A stretch of 64,000 bases of DNA, taken from Euleptes europaea (Eukaryota > Chordata > Lepidosauria > Squamata > Sphaerodactylidae). How positions within the stretch are numbered: position 1 is the first letter of the stretch; every line of letters starts with the position of its first letter. The position numbers and the translations under genes were made by a program. The notes beneath the pieces were generated by a model, which did no database searches, was not told the DNA's origin, and saw only the letters and a list, made by a program, of their open reading frames with translations. Where the stretch lies: the NCBI RefSeq assembly GCF_029931775.1, contig NC_079332.1:2802501-2866500 (forward strand), written 5' to 3'. Shown here in pieces: positions 1 to 11,330 of the stretch.

Positions 1-112
1 CTCTGCATTGGGGTGTGTGTTATTTTTTGAGTTTTGAGAATTTGGATGGGGAAAATGTGCATTTAGAGAGCAACAAATCCAAGGCAGCAAAACCTCCCGT
101 GCATAAATTACC
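1..112 (+). repeat. Degenerate copy of the SHISA9-upstream minisatellite unit
   Basis: This stretch aligns by eye with the 182-199 bp unit tandemly repeated at 19592-20530: both run from CTCTGCA through GAGAATxTGGATGGGG and CATCCAAGGCA-like blocks to GCATAAAT. It shows that the unit is also dispersed, not only tandem. The copy is AT-shifted and cut by the window edge. Confidence 0.6.
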
Positions 113-402
113 ACTGTGTTTTTTAGAAGTCTGCTTACAATAAATGAATAGCAACGTGACTAAGCAGTAAAACAGCGCAGCATTTTAACGTGGATTAGGA
201 GGGGGGAAATTCTAAAATTCTCTCCCGGTGTTTTATGAAGCCGTATTTAAAAAAAAACACCTTCCTGGGACAGAGAGGTGTATTGTTTTCGACTTCCGGC
301 TTTGTGAACCTCGCAATCAAAAATAAATAAACCCCAAGCCAGTTTGCAATAATAGTGAGCGTTATAAAACTATATGAAATATGAGCCTTTGGGAGGCTAG
401 CA

Positions 403-443
<41 letters not shown>

Positions 444-1365
444 TCACAATCACAGAATTGGGAAGGAGGGGGAGACAGATGTACAGAAATTGGAGAGGGG
501 AAAATGGATGGTGCCTTAAATTCCCGCTAAACTATAGTTTCTTGGCCCAGCCTACCTTATGGGGTTGTTGTAAGGATTAAAGGGGTGAGGGGAACAATAC
601 CATGTACATCACAATGATCATCCTTACAGGGAGGGTGAGAGCTGAGTGAGTAAACCCAGTTATGTATGTCAACTTCACTATATAAAGCCACAAATATGTG
701 GTGGGCAAATGAACCAGGATCTTCACCCCGTCTTGAAGGCTACAGAGCAATCTCATTCATCTGTGTGTTTGCCGGTTTATGGGTTGATGTTTTGTTATCC
801 CCTTGCACCCGACCAAAAACAGAGATAAAATAATCAGGACCTCGCTGTTGTAAAAGCTGGGCAAGGATTCATTTCAGCATTTCACCCGCCAAGTTCATAA
901 GCAGCCTTTTTTTAAAAAGGCATTTTCCATTCCATTCATCAATATCCTGCGCACTAGTCCCTGATTTTCTCCTAACTAAAAAAATAAAAAATTCAGCGAC
1001 GTTGTGTGCCTCTACAATGGCTTTCTTTCACAAAGCACTGCTCTTTAAGACTCGAGGAATGTCCCCCTCTGGTTTTGGATGCCAGCTGTGCTCTCAAACA
1101 GTCGCCAGGCATTTTTCTCTCTAAAGCATCAATGCACCTTCCCAAGGCAACGAGAGCAATTTTACTTCAAAGCAGACAGGAGGGGAAAGGTGACGGGGCT
1201 TAATTTATGTATTGGACAGAACCTTGGATTCCGCATTACAGATTTCAGACCAGGATCCAGGTACCTGCTTCTCTGCCCAGACATTTATATCCGCTTCGGA
1301 GACCCTGCGGCAAATGCCCTGTATTCTGAAGGCATGTTTATTGAGGCAAGGGGCAGTACTGGCAC
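113..1365. other. Intergenic stretch without a recognised gene
   Basis: No gene is seen. It holds a (TG)n(TA)n microsatellite at about 406-442 and a short SINE-tail-like piece near 535-600. The rest looks unique and AT-rich. Confidence 0.5.
406..442. repeat. (TG)n(TA)n microsatellite
   Basis: An uninterrupted TG run passes directly into a TA run. Confidence 0.9.
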
Positions 1366-1373
1366 TTTGAGGA

Positions 1374-1582
1374 TACGGTTGCCAGTTCCAGGTTGGAAAA
1401 TACCTGGAGATTTTGGGGGTGGAGCCAGAGGAGGGCAGGGTTTGGGGAGGGGAGGGACTTCAATGCCATAGAGTCCAATTGCCAATGCAGCCGTTTTCTC
1501 CAGGCAAACTGATCTCTATCAGCTGGAGATCAGTTGTAACAGCAGGAGATCTCCAGCTAGTACCTGGAGGTTGGCAACCCTA
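1374..1582 (+). mobile_element. hAT-type MITE (TAGGGTTGCC family) with perfect 8-bp target duplication
   Basis: Full-length ~210 bp non-autonomous element, starting TACGGTTGCC and ending GGCAACCCTA. It is flanked by a perfect direct repeat TTTGAGGA (1366-1373 and 1583-1590). An 8-bp duplication with short terminal inverted repeats is the hAT signature. No transposase is encoded. This copy best defines the family boundaries. Confidence 0.9.
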
Positions 1583-1736
1583 TTTGAGGAACTCCCTTCT
1601 CACCACTGTCTACCAGGTATCTTCTCCACTGAGCCTTTAGTGAGAGGTTTTAAAAGTGCTTTTTTGGGAAGAAGAAGAAGACAAAACACGAGGCATTTTG
1701 GGGGAAAGGGTGTTGTGTGTGTAGTGGCTTGCTAAT

Positions 1737-1945
1737 TTCTTCTTGCTGTATTTTATCCCGCCCTTCCAAGTAGCTCAAAACAGCATCCTCATCTCTACCA
1801 CCCTCTTCCACTTTACTTTCACAACAACTCTGTAGTGCAGGTTACATTGAGTGACGGTTCCAAGGCATCGTGGCTGAGAGAGGATTTGAACCTGGGTTCA
1901 ACCCTCTAACCTCTATGCCAGTTCTCCTGATCCTCAGCAACACTG
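1737..1945 (-). mobile_element. tRNA-derived SINE, decayed
   Basis: Read on the minus strand it has the order of the squamate tRNA SINE: a decayed head, a GGTTCAAATCC-like box B, and a body ending in a GCGGGATAAAAT-like tail. It is diverged, and family assignment is by resemblance only. Confidence 0.5.
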
Positions 1946-2064
1946 TATTTGTGAACCCAAATAAGGCGGTTAATTTTATTTGATGCCCCCACTCAAGGCC
2001 TGGCGTACATAGTTCTCTCCCTCCCCCCCACCTTTATCCTCACTGCAGAGGAGCCAAGATCCAG

Positions 2065-2225
2065 GCACCTGATTCTGTGACCTTAAGCAGATGATGAGAA
2101 GGAGAGCATCTTGGCCATCTTCTGGGGGTGTATGGGGAGATAGTTGTGAATTTCCTGCATTGTGCAGGGGGTTGGACTAGATGACCCCGGTGGTCCCTTC
2201 CGACTCTACGATTCTGTGACCTGGC
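2065..2225 (+). mobile_element. CR1 LINE 3' end
   Basis: Contains the CR1 3' hallmark blocks in order: GCAGATGATGAGA, CTTGGCCATCTTCTGG, GGGGGTTGGACTAGATGACC and a final GATTCTGTGA. It is a 5'-truncated copy, as is usual for CR1. Confidence 0.8.
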
Positions 2226-2240
2226 TTCCTTGTTAGTTGA

Positions 2241-2890
2241 ACTACGCAAGGCCACTGATCCGATCAACCCCAAATATGAGTTTTAACTTGCCAATAGCAT
2301 AACAGCAGGGAAGGGGAAAATGTCTCCATTTGTTTTGGAAGCTGCCAAAATTGCACCAGCCTTATCCAGAAACCCGTGCAGTAGATTGTCATAAAGATAA
2401 TTGAGAATTTTATTGTGTGTTTTCTTTTGTGATTGTTTTCTTTTATTGGTGCTCTAAGGAGGGTTGTATGTAATTTGCTGGAATCGTCTTCGCTTTAGCT
2501 CTTCATAACGCCCCTTTCTTATGACCTCTGGTCAAGACACTAAATTATTTTCACGGCAATGGTACAATTGAGCTAGCCATTTGAAACCAATAAGGAGCCA
2601 CTCATAAAGTAAACAGAGACAGACGGTTACTGCAGGATCAGAGTAAAGTTAGCGGCTCTAAGTGGAGCTCCTCAGAAGTTAGTCCCAATGATTTGATGGG
2701 TTTTACTCCTGGGACAGAGATCACAGGATGAAGGAATATCTGGTTCCTAGTTCTCATCAGTGACAAGACACACACGCAACCCTGAGAAGCTAAAATGCAA
2801 GGCATGGCATATATCATGATAGAAGACACACACACACACACACACCCCGCTCCTGGCATGAAGAGGAAGACTGCCTCTGGATATGGAGGT
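2241..2890. other. Intergenic stretch without a recognised gene
   Basis: No gene is seen. A (CA)n run lies at about 2827-2845. Confidence 0.5.
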
Positions 2891-2894
2891 TTCA

Positions 2895-3005
2895 TTCCCG
2901 GCCATCATGATCAGTAGCCCAGATGGCAACGGCAAACCAACTCTGCTCATCTCATGCCTGAACCACCCGTCGAAAGGGTCACTGTAAGTCGGTTGTGACT
3001 CATTC
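2895..3005 (+). mobile_element. Tail of a 5S-derived SINE, decayed
   Basis: The blocks GGCAAACCA, CTC-TGCCTGAA and GTAAGTCGGTTGTGACT follow the 3' half of the better 5S-derived SINE at 56168-56395. The 5S-like head is missing. Confidence 0.5.
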
Positions 3006-3172
3006 TTTTTCTTCCCGATGGGGCTCGTGGGAAACCTGTTCTTCCAGTTGCCAGGCAAGCGGGCAGCGCGCAAAGCAAACTGGCTGGCATGGGTGGTAAT
3101 CAGCAGGTCACTCCTTTATCCCCTGAGCGCTTTTTGAAATTGAAACCAACTATTGAAAGCATTGAAGCATTG

Positions 3173-3364
3173 GATGAGCCAGGGTGGCGTTGTGGTTAGA
3201 GCGTCCGACTAGGATCCGGGAGACCCAGGTTGAGATCGCTCACTCTATCTGCCACGGAAGCTTGCTGGGTGACCTTGGGCCAGTCACAAACTCTCAGCCT
3301 AACCTACCTCACAGGGTCCTCATTTGGGGTGGGGGGAGAGTGGCAGATAAAGATCTAAATAAAT
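3173..3364 (+). mobile_element. tRNA-derived SINE
   Basis: Begins GAGCCAGGGTGGCGTTGTGG with a tRNA-like head (TGGTTAGAGCGTCCGACTAG), then GGTGACCTTGGGCCAGTCAC and CCTACCTCACAGGG, and ends in a GATAAA/AAATAAA tail. The order matches other tRNA-headed SINEs in the window. Confidence 0.75.
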
Positions 3365-3682
3365 TCCTGCTTATGATTTTTTTGTTTTAATTTCTTTTAC
3401 ACCAGTTAAATGTCATTTCATGTGTCGTTTATCAGCTCACACCACAAATACAATAACTGACACGCACATCATGTTGGGAAATGTATATATTTGGACATGG
3501 GGGTGGGAAAAACCATCCCGGGGAAACAGAAAACGGTGCAAAAAGAGAGCGAGAGAGAATTAGAATGGGGATATGTGAAATGTATCTCATCCCTCATGGC
3601 AGATCTTTTCACCAATCATCCAGTGTGTCTTCTTGTATTCAGAGGTAAATCTCAGCTGTTTTTAATGGTATATGTACCATTG

Positions 3683-3868
3683 GGGAGGGGCCGTGGCTCA
3701 GTGGTAGAGCATCTGCTCAGCAAGCAGAAGGTCCCAGGTTCAATCCCTGGCATCTCCAGTTTAAAGGATGAGGTAGGAGGTGAAGTTAAAGACCGGAGAG
3801 CCGCTGCTGGTCTGAGTAGACAATACGGACCTTGATGGACCAAGGGTCTGATTCAGTATAAGGCATCA
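3683..3868 (+). mobile_element. tRNA-Ala-like SINE
   Basis: The head resembles a tRNA-Ala gene: box A-like TGGCTCAGTGGTAGAGC, box B GGTTCAATCCC, then GGCATCTCCA. The non-tRNA body ends near GGGTCTGATTCAGTATAAGG. Same family as the copies at 24702, 43281 and 57173. Confidence 0.85.
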
Positions 3869-4815
3869 TCGTACAAATGTAGGTTGACCCTATTAAAACA
3901 TCTGGAAGTCAAGGAAGCTGGAATATCCTGGAGTTGTCAACAACTCGTCTGCGATTCTATTGACAGCTTCTTTAGATGTGCCCTGATCTACATGAATCCT
4001 TGAGGGAGGAGTGCGATGCAATGTAGGAAATCAGACCCTGAAATACAAGCACTCAACACCGCCCGACATGTTGCTCGACACCAGGCATTACGAAAGGCTG
4101 GTTAACCTTGGTGAAGGAAGCGGGGGAAAAGCAGCTCGCTAATAAAATATTCATGCACTCTAAAACCAAAGTATCCCCCACAGCTGGTGAACGGATCACA
4201 GCCTTAATACGGCCACGTGTGAACGGCTTTGTGCTTAATGCATGCGCCACACAGCGAATGGCATGAATAAATATTTTGATTCCTGCTGCAGCCACGCTTG
4301 TCTCTCATCAGGGATTTTTTTCCCCTTCAGACCGGCCCAGAAATGGCAGGTTCGATTACAGCAAATTGCAAAGCAGAAGTTTCATTTGAGAATGCTTCTG
4401 TGCCAGATTACAAAGCCGCAGGGGTGCTGAACGGTGTCCTGGAGCCCCGCTGTTCTGTGGTACGTGGCACTTCCTTTCTGCCACTCAACCAATGCAGTGG
4501 AGGCTCTGTGAACTGAGTACAGTTCACAGAGGAGAGTTTCTGTCGCTGGCCATTGATCGCGATAGCGAAGAAGAACCTCTGAATACCAGCCGCCAGGGTT
4601 AAAGTCAGGGAAGGCCGCTCCCATCATGCCTTGATTGAGTTGGCCAGCCAACCTACGTTGCAGGGTTGTTGTGAGGGTCGAAGGGGGGAGAGGAGCCCAA
4701 GTTCCCCTCCAGGAAGGGTGGGGTGAAAATGGGTAAAGGAAGCTCAAGGGAACTTCACACGTTTCAGTGCCCAAACTTATTTATTTTCTGTGCATCATTG
4801 CATCAACCTTACTCC
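3869..4815. other. Intergenic stretch without a recognised gene
   Basis: No gene and no confident repeat apart from a SINE-tail-like piece near 4640-4730. No reading frame here resembles a known protein. Confidence 0.45.
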
Positions 4816-5018
4816 TAGGGTTGCCAGCTCTGGATTGGGAAATACCTGGTGAATACCTGAGGAAGGTGAGGTTTGGGAGGGGATTCAATGGTGGTTTAAT
4901 GCCATAGAGTCCACCTTCGGAGGCAGCCATTTTCTCCAAGCGAACTGACCTTTGTCACCTGGAGATCAGTTGTAATAGCAAGAGATCTCCAGCCACCACC
5001 TGGATGCTGGCAACCCCA
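4816..5018 (+). mobile_element. hAT-type MITE, diverged
   Basis: TAGGGTTGCC start and GGCAACCCCA end. The flanks CTTACTCC and CTTATTCT match at 6 of 8 bases, consistent with an aged 8-bp target duplication. The middle is shortened relative to the copy at 1374. Confidence 0.8.
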
Positions 5019-5024
5019 CTTATT

Positions 5025-5222
5025 CTCCAGCGGAGACCCAGAGCGGCTTACATCCTTCTTTTCTCCACATTCTATCCTCACAATGGCCCTGTGAGGTAGG
5101 TTACGCTGAAAGAGATTGTCTAGCCAAGGTCACTCAGCAAGCTCCGCGGCAGAGAGGGGATTCAAAACGGGGTCCCCCAGATCCTAGTCTGACACTCTTA
5201 ACTACTACACCACACTAGTAGA
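5025..5222 (-). mobile_element. tRNA-derived SINE
   Basis: On the minus strand: head with GTAGTAGTTAAGAGTG and GACTAGGATC, then GGTGACCTTGGCTAG, CCTACCTCACAGGG, and a tail reading GCCGCTCTGGGTC. It abuts the MITE on its left. Confidence 0.65.
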
Positions 5223-5639
5223 ATGTAAGAAACTCTATGGCCATTTTTGCATGATCGATTTTGATGCTCGCTCAGAGCTCTTTTTTAAAATTCGACTTTA
5301 CAAATGCCTTTTCACGGCCCCGACGCAAAAGGAGAAGTCCCACTCCCCCCCCACTCGCCTGCTCCTTTGTTCCTGTTTGCCTAGCCGTTAGCATGTGCAT
5401 AGCTATCACGCCTCTGTTGTTTTGCATGGTTCCTTGAGGGGGATTCTTCGCGGCAAACAGCAAAGGTCGCGTTAAATGGGCTCTTTAGTAATGCGAAGCA
5501 GTTATTGCGCCGGCTTCGCAGTCACTTCCGGAATGACGGTTCGGTGTGCAAAATTTTTTTAAAAATATGCGGGGCAATTCAGCCTGGAATGTGCTGCTAA
5601 TTACCATGTAAACTGACTTAATAGGCATTAACTACAGAG
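5223..5639. other. No recognised feature
   Basis: Apparently unique sequence; no gene or clear repeat is seen. Confidence 0.4.
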
Positions 5640-5960
5640 AGGGGGCAACTGGCATTAACTGACAGGGTTTTCTTAGTGGTGGCCCCACACATTTGGAATG
5701 CCCTTGAGACTTGCCTGGCACCTATTTCACTCTTTTTCAGGAACGAGGCCAAAGCAGGCTTTTAACTGAGGGGTTGGGGGCTCCATTCATTTAAGCTTTT
5801 TTTTTGGCAATCTTGAGGATTGTTTTTATGAATATAATTTTAGGCGGTGTATGTTGTTTTATGCTGTTTTCACGCCCTTGGCTTATTTTTATGGCTTATT
5901 TTAATATTGATAATTCTTACATTACTGTTTTATGGATTTTAAAAACCAAAAATAAACCAA
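5640..5960 (+). mobile_element. L2-like LINE 3' end (tentative)
   Basis: The stretch around 5670-5765 translates to the sort of tail seen at the end of L2/CR1-group ORF2 proteins (VVAPHIWNALE, then SLFFRNEAKAGF). It is followed by a T-rich 3' region. The call rests on that short match only. Confidence 0.4.
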
Positions 5961-6190
5961 ATACACGGGGTGGACTAGCATAAAGTCCAGAACAAACTCC
6001 TGGAAGAATCAAAAGAAGGAACTACGTAGGGATTTATCAGTATGCCATTGTTTCTTTTCTGGCTGTCACTGTAAGCCTTTTTTGATCCAGTCATTTTTGT
6101 TATCACAGTTCCAATTGATTTTTTGTTTGTTTAACACTATTTTTTTAAGCATTGAGCAGAGGTACTCCATTTATATATAACTGATGTAAG

Positions 6191-6466
6191 GTAAAAGGTA
6201 AAGGTCCCCTGTGCAAGCACCGGGTCATTCCTGACCCATGGGGTGACGTCACATCCCGACGTTTCCAAGGCAGACTTTGTTTGCGGGGTGTTTTGCCAGT
6301 GCCTTCCCCAAGCTGGGGACTCATTTGACCGACCTCGGAAGGATGGAAGGCTGAGTCCACCTTGAGCCGGCTACCTGAAACCGACTTCCGTAGGGATCGA
6401 ATTCAGGTCGTGAGCAGAGCTTTTGACTGCAGTACTGCAGCTTACCACTCTGAGCCACGAAGCTCC
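6191..6466 (-). mobile_element. tRNA-derived SINE with CTTTAC tail
   Basis: Minus-strand SINE with a head reading GAGCCxCGTGGC and ending in (ACCTTT)n. It is flanked by TAACTGATGTAA (6178-6189) and TAACTAATGTAA (6467-6478), an 11/12 target duplication typical of LINE-mediated insertion. Sisters are at 39110 and 60348. Confidence 0.85.
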
Positions 6467-6579
6467 TAACTAATGTAAAGCCGGCGTTTAAAAAGAAGTG
6501 TTCATTGTAACCAGAACAATGAAGTGTTAGGGAAAACAGAAGATGATGCACAAGGCAAAATTCACATATATATTTTTTG

Positions 6580-6735
6580 TCCAGAGGCTGGAAAAACACT
6601 TGTCAGGGATGCTCTGGCTGATCCCGCATTAAGCAGGGGGTTGGACTAGATTAGAGAGCCCCGTGGCGCAGAGTGGTTTACCTGGACAAGGTGGCCTGCA
6701 TGACCCCTTCCAACTCAGTGATTCTATTATTTGAT
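6580..6735 (+). mobile_element. CR1 LINE 3' end, interrupted
   Basis: CR1 3' blocks (CTTGTCAGGGATGCTCT, GGGGGTTGGACTAGAT, CCTTCCAACTCAGTGATTCTAT) are split by about 30 bp at 6652-6682. The inserted piece reads GAGAGCCCCGTGGCGCAGAG, the head of the CTTTAC-tailed SINE family. Confidence 0.75.
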
Positions 6736-6739
6736 TCCC

Positions 6740-8387
6740 ACTCTGGATAAGTGAAACCAAAGTGTGTTTCAAGACAAACCAGCTGGGATGAGAAATTCAA
6801 AAGCATCTGTAGATATTAGCTCATCGTTCGGGCGAAGAAAAAAATGGCCGTGTGTTAGCGTGGGCTTTGCATGTACATATCTGGGGCCAGATGTTCACTA
6901 AGAAAATACTTTCTGTTCTCGGTGGCAGTGACAGCCATTTGGCATTAATTAGGCAGTACTAGCAGGGATGAAATTTCTCCGGGTAATAGGAGAATGAGTG
7001 AAGCAGCGACTTCAGATGCTGTAAGTGTGAATGAGTCACCGCACTGGAGGGGATTATCATTTTGTTCACTCGTTTGCACGCGCGCCGTGGTCACACGTGC
7101 ACACGAAACCAAAGTGGGGGGGGGAGGTTAATTGCTCTCCTTTTGCCAGGAGACAGAATCCGGTTCCCCAAATGCTCCCGGGTGTCCCTTGCTGCTTATG
7201 AGCGGCATCAGGTTCATCAGTATTCTGCATCACATTGCATGGAAGTTTTTGAGTTTGTAACAGCAGATTTTTTTTTTGTGGTGTTGTTGTTTTTTTGCTA
7301 GGGTGTGGACTGAACTGGCATTGATTGTTTCCACAGCTAATCCACACTAATTGATTTTTTTTTTGTCTGAGTCATTCAGTGTGGGCAAGCTCCATTTGTT
7401 CAAGAAACCTATAATACATTCCTTGATTCGCTGTAATGAGGAGAGTTAGAGGGATGATGTAATGGATCAAGCCCAAGACAATGACCCCGTTTGTCTACCA
7501 AATTGCCATTTTGCTGGAAACAAATTTTGCACTGCAGAGACTGATGTCTAAAAGGAATTATCTTTTTTTTTTCTTTTTAAGATTCCTGGATCGTCTCTTT
7601 GTTTTAATGCAACATACTGAAAACACGCTTGCATACAGTGTCTTCTTTATGTTAAAGCTGTGACTCAATATTTAACTGACACCACAAAGATAAAGACTAA
7701 TGTACATCAGCCTTGTAAATTCCACCTTATATTTCAGTCCTACAAACCCAGATATATATATATACCTTTTGTTAGTCTTCAATGAAACATATCGCCTAGG
7801 GCCTCAGAACCTGGGACCTTTCAAGGTGAACACGTAGCCTTCAACTATGTGAGGTGACAGCAGGCACGAACCCAGGATGTTTACAGGGTCCTGGTGGGCT
7901 CCATTTGGTTTGGGGGGGGGGGAAATACAAATTGCACAGTATATTTTATGCACTATTAAACATAATAGTGTGGAAAAGAGGAGCAGAAATGAAGGGAAAG
8001 AGAGGGAACGGTTGTTTTGTCTTGCTGCGGCACGCTAACTACCTCTTTGCAAGAGCTGGGTACAAGGAAAGGGGGAGAGAAAGGTTAGGCAGTTGGAGAA
8101 AACGACCTTGTTAGCGGGCTGCCGGCTGGCAAATACCGTAGCAGCCATCGGTGTGGTGTCTTCTCTTGCTTCACAGCTGGATCAGTTGTGGGGCTTAGCA
8201 TGACCTGTTGGGCAAAGTTGGCTTCAGCCTCGCGGAAAGGAGAGTCTAAGCCGATAGTCCGAGTACCTTTTGCTGAGCTCAGAGTTCCCTGCCACCCCAG
8301 TGGCCAGAAAGACATTTGACTGAATGCAGCATATGGCCCTCCAGTTGACTTCTCTCCCCCCCCCCAAAGTTTGTCCTCCCCCCAGTC
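6740..8387. other. Intergenic stretch without a recognised gene
   Basis: Mostly AT-rich, apparently unique sequence with short T runs and a TA run near 7750. No gene is recognised. Confidence 0.45.
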
Positions 8388-8961
8388 TAGGATTGCCAAC
8401 CTCCAGGTCCCGGCACTTTTAAGTTGTGACCGGCAGGGGAAGGCTGTTGCCTCAATTTCAGTTGATGCCTTGATAAAGATTACTGAAACTTTACCCAATC
8501 CCGGGAAATAAAGTTGGCATGGCACAGATTGTGAGAGCAAGTAATGCTCATAGAAAAATTGGCAATTATACCAGATTTGAAAAAACGGCAAGGGCGTATC
8601 ATGCCTATGTATTCAGATGTGTAAATCGGCATGTATATGTATGTGAGAAGTTAAAGGATTGTAAGTTTGTATGAAGTATATACAACATTCAGTAAAAGCA
8701 AATAAGGTTTATTTGTAATTTTGTTTATTATTTCGGTATTTTTCCATACGGAACACAGCAATAATGTCCAGGTACTAGCTGGAGATCTCCTGCTGTCACA
8801 ACTGATCTCCAGCCAATAGAGATCAGTTCACCTGGAGAAAATGGCCGCTTTGGCCATTGGACTCTATGGCCTTGAAGTCACTCCCCTCCCCAAAGCCCGC
8901 CCTCCTCAGGCTCCGCCCCAAAAACCTCCCGCCGGTGGCAAAGAGGGACCTGGCAACCTTA
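8388..8961 (-). mobile_element. hAT-type MITE split by a retroelement-like insertion
   Basis: Minus-strand MITE. Its terminal 21 bp (8388-8408) are separated from the body (8767-8961) by a 358 bp insertion, and the body continues in register. The split is the same one seen in seven other copies, 10 bp inside the MITE end. Confidence 0.75.
8409..8766. mobile_element. Insertion at the shared MITE target site
   Basis: Flanked by TCCAGGT (8402-8408 and 8767-8773), probably the surviving part of a longer target duplication. Near 8473-8500 a TTGATAAAG...CTGAAAC string resembles a decayed hammerhead core, but this is weak. No protein is encoded. Confidence 0.55.
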
Positions 8962-8962
8962 T

Positions 8963-9148
8963 CTGAGAGACCCAGGTTCAAACCACCAGCCTCGTATGGA
9001 AGCTCACTAGGTGATTTTGGGCCAGTCGCATACTTTTAGCCTAACCTACCTCACAAGGTTGTTGTGAGGAGGAGAGGAGAATGGTGTATAAGCTGCTTTG
9101 GCCCCCGCTGTGGAGAAAGGGAGGGCACAAACGAAATAAATAAATGAT
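8963..9148 (+). mobile_element. tRNA-derived SINE, 5' truncated
   Basis: Holds the box B-like CCCAGGTTCAAACC, a GGTGATTTTGGGCCAGTC block, CCTACCTCACAAGG and an AAATAAATAAAT tail. Same family as 3173-3364. Confidence 0.7.
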
Positions 9149-9156
9149 AACTATAG

Positions 9157-9590
9157 CTGAAGATGAAAAGTAGATAAATGGTGGGTTGGTGAGTGGTTGA
9201 GGAGGAGAGACTGAGGCAGGGGAAGGGGAGAGGATATGGGGGTTGTCAGGAGGAGGGAAAGGGGAAATAATGCAGGGAGGGGGATACAGGGGAAAGTGAT
9301 GTACCCCCCACACAAGTCCTTGAGTGTTCACTCCCGCTCAAGAGGGCCTGGCCCAGTGGCTGGTACCACATAACTGGGTCATAGTTTTCCTAGGCAGGGA
9401 GCTGAAGACAGCGGGGCTGATAAAAGCAGGTTGGCTGTTGGGTGGGAAGGAGAGAAGGAAGCAAGGAGATGGGGAGAGGCTCCGGGGGCTTTCAGGGGAG
9501 GACAAGAGGAAATAGTAGAGGAGGGGGGAATTAAATGCCCCCCTGCAAGTCCTTGTGGGTTCCTGCTTGTGTGTGTGTGTGTGTGTGGCA
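9157..9590. repeat. Diverged tandem duplication, period about 250 bp
   Basis: Two purine-rich blocks starting AGCTGAAGA (about 9157 and 9410) share the same order: GGTTGG, GGxGAGAGxxxG, then CAAGTCCTTG. The second ends in a (TG)n run at 9569-9588. The source sequence is not recognised. Confidence 0.55.
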
Positions 9591-10007
9591 CAGGAAATAT
9601 CGCTCACTTCCCTGATGTTGGAGGGGAGCAACTTTCGTGATAATGCATCCGAAACCAGCAAATTAACCCAAATACCACTTTTCCAGATGGGCTCGTGCTG
9701 TCTGTAGACGTTTTCGTCGTTGTCAAGTAGTGGCGGGCAGATGGATCTTAATAGCATGCAGGCAGGAGTGGCGTGATCTGTGCACCAAAAGGCAAGGGCG
9801 TCTTTTTAGGTAAACGGCGTTTGTTTCTGTCTCTGAATTCCCGGGTTATGTTTCAGCACTTCTGCAACTTGGTTTTTTGAATCAGCTGCACGGGGGCGAG
9901 CATGTGACCTGCAGAGTTAGCGCTGCAAACATTCCCCAGGTGACGTTTGACCACAATGCCAGGGACAAACACGATAGAGGCATTCTTGGAATGCTTGCAC
10001 TGGGCTG
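9591..10007. other. No recognised feature
   Basis: Apparently unique sequence. No gene is seen. Confidence 0.4.
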
Positions 10008-10217
10008 TAGGGTTGTCCGGTCCCTCTTCGCCACCGGAGGGAGGTTTTGGGGGCGGAGCCTGAGGTGGGCGGGGTTTTGGGGAGGGGAGGGACTTACATG
10101 CCATAGAGTCCAATGGCCAAAGCGGCCGTTTTCTCCAGGGGAACTGATCTCTATCTGCTGAAAATCAGTTGTAATAGCAGGAGATATTCTTCTATTGCCT
10201 GGAGGTTGGCAACCCTA
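10008..10217 (+). mobile_element. hAT-type MITE, full length
   Basis: TAGGGTTGTCC start and GGCAACCCTA end with the standard internal order. No clear target duplication remains. Confidence 0.85.
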
Positions 10218-10807
10218 TGCCCCCGTTCTGCTGCCCCTTGATGCTAGCCCTGATGGGGTCTCTTGTAGGGAAGTGGCGAAGAGTTGCTGTGGGGATCCAA
10301 AAATGAGCAAAGCTTCCCCACTCCCTCTCCTCCTGCGTAATTTAAATCGCCGAACCGTTCGGCCAACTCCCTTCTGTGCTAACACTCCGTCTCAAAAACA
10401 CATTTCTAAATTAAACAAGCTTTCACAATCCAATTTCCACTTTAATTTGGCTCCCCCCTTAGGTACAGGGGTTCCAAATATTTCTCGACAGACGAGCTCT
10501 GTTGCCGCCTTCCAGCAGAGAGATGTCGGGTGCACACTCACCTTGGCAATCGCCGAGGCGCAGCCACGCGTGCTGGATTGCTGGTGGTGCAACGCGGGTG
10601 CCGGGATGAATGGGCTCGGCTCCCTGATGGTTTCAGTATAAACATTCAAACTAGCTTTTGCGTTTCGCGAGGCGCTTTAAAATGCATGAACGCCGGATCA
10701 GGGCACCACTGGTGTGTCAAGATCACTAAAAGGGGAGGCGAGGAAAAGCTTACTCCCCCTAATATTTAACAGACGAAAAACGGGGGCATTGTACAGACGG
10801 CTCTCAT
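10218..10807. other. Intergenic stretch without a recognised gene
   Basis: Mixed-composition sequence. A frame of about 148 codons crosses it (10195-10641, +) but starts inside the MITE tail and resembles no protein I know. Confidence 0.45.
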
Positions 10808-11330
10808 GCCAAGAATAAGAATGTAAGACCTTGCTGTATCAGACCAGTGGTCCATCCATTCCAGCATCCTGTCTCACACAGAATCATAGAATCAGAGTTG
10901 GAAGGGACCACCAGGGTCATCTAGTCCAACCCCCTGCACAATGCAGGAAATCCACAACCACCTCTCCCACACACACCCAGTGACCCCTACCCCATGCCCA
11001 GAAGGTGACCAAGATGCGTTCCCTCTCATTATCTGCTTAAGGTTATAGAATCAGCATTGCTGACAGATGGCCATCTAACCTCTGCTTAAAAAGCTCCAGG
11101 GAAGGAGTGCCCACCACCTCCCGAGGAAGCCTGTTCCACTGAGGAACTGCTCTAAGTGTTAGAAAATTCTTCCTAATGTCTAGAGACGGAAACTCTTCTG
11201 ATTTAATTTCAACCCGTTGGTTCTGGTCGGACCATCTGGGGCAACAGAAAACAACTCGGCACCCTCCTCCATAGGACAGCCCTTCAAGAACAACGTGGCC
11301 CACCAATTCCTGAAGGCCAGCAACGGGTCA
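10808..11330 (-). mobile_element. CR1 LINE 3' ends (two pieces)
   Basis: A short CR1-like piece (10808-10878, CTGTATCAGACCAGTGGTCC) is followed by a long minus-strand CR1 3' end that starts at AGAATCATAGAATCAGAGTTGG and continues through GTTAGAAAATTCTTCCTAAT and CAACCCGTTGG. Confidence 0.85.
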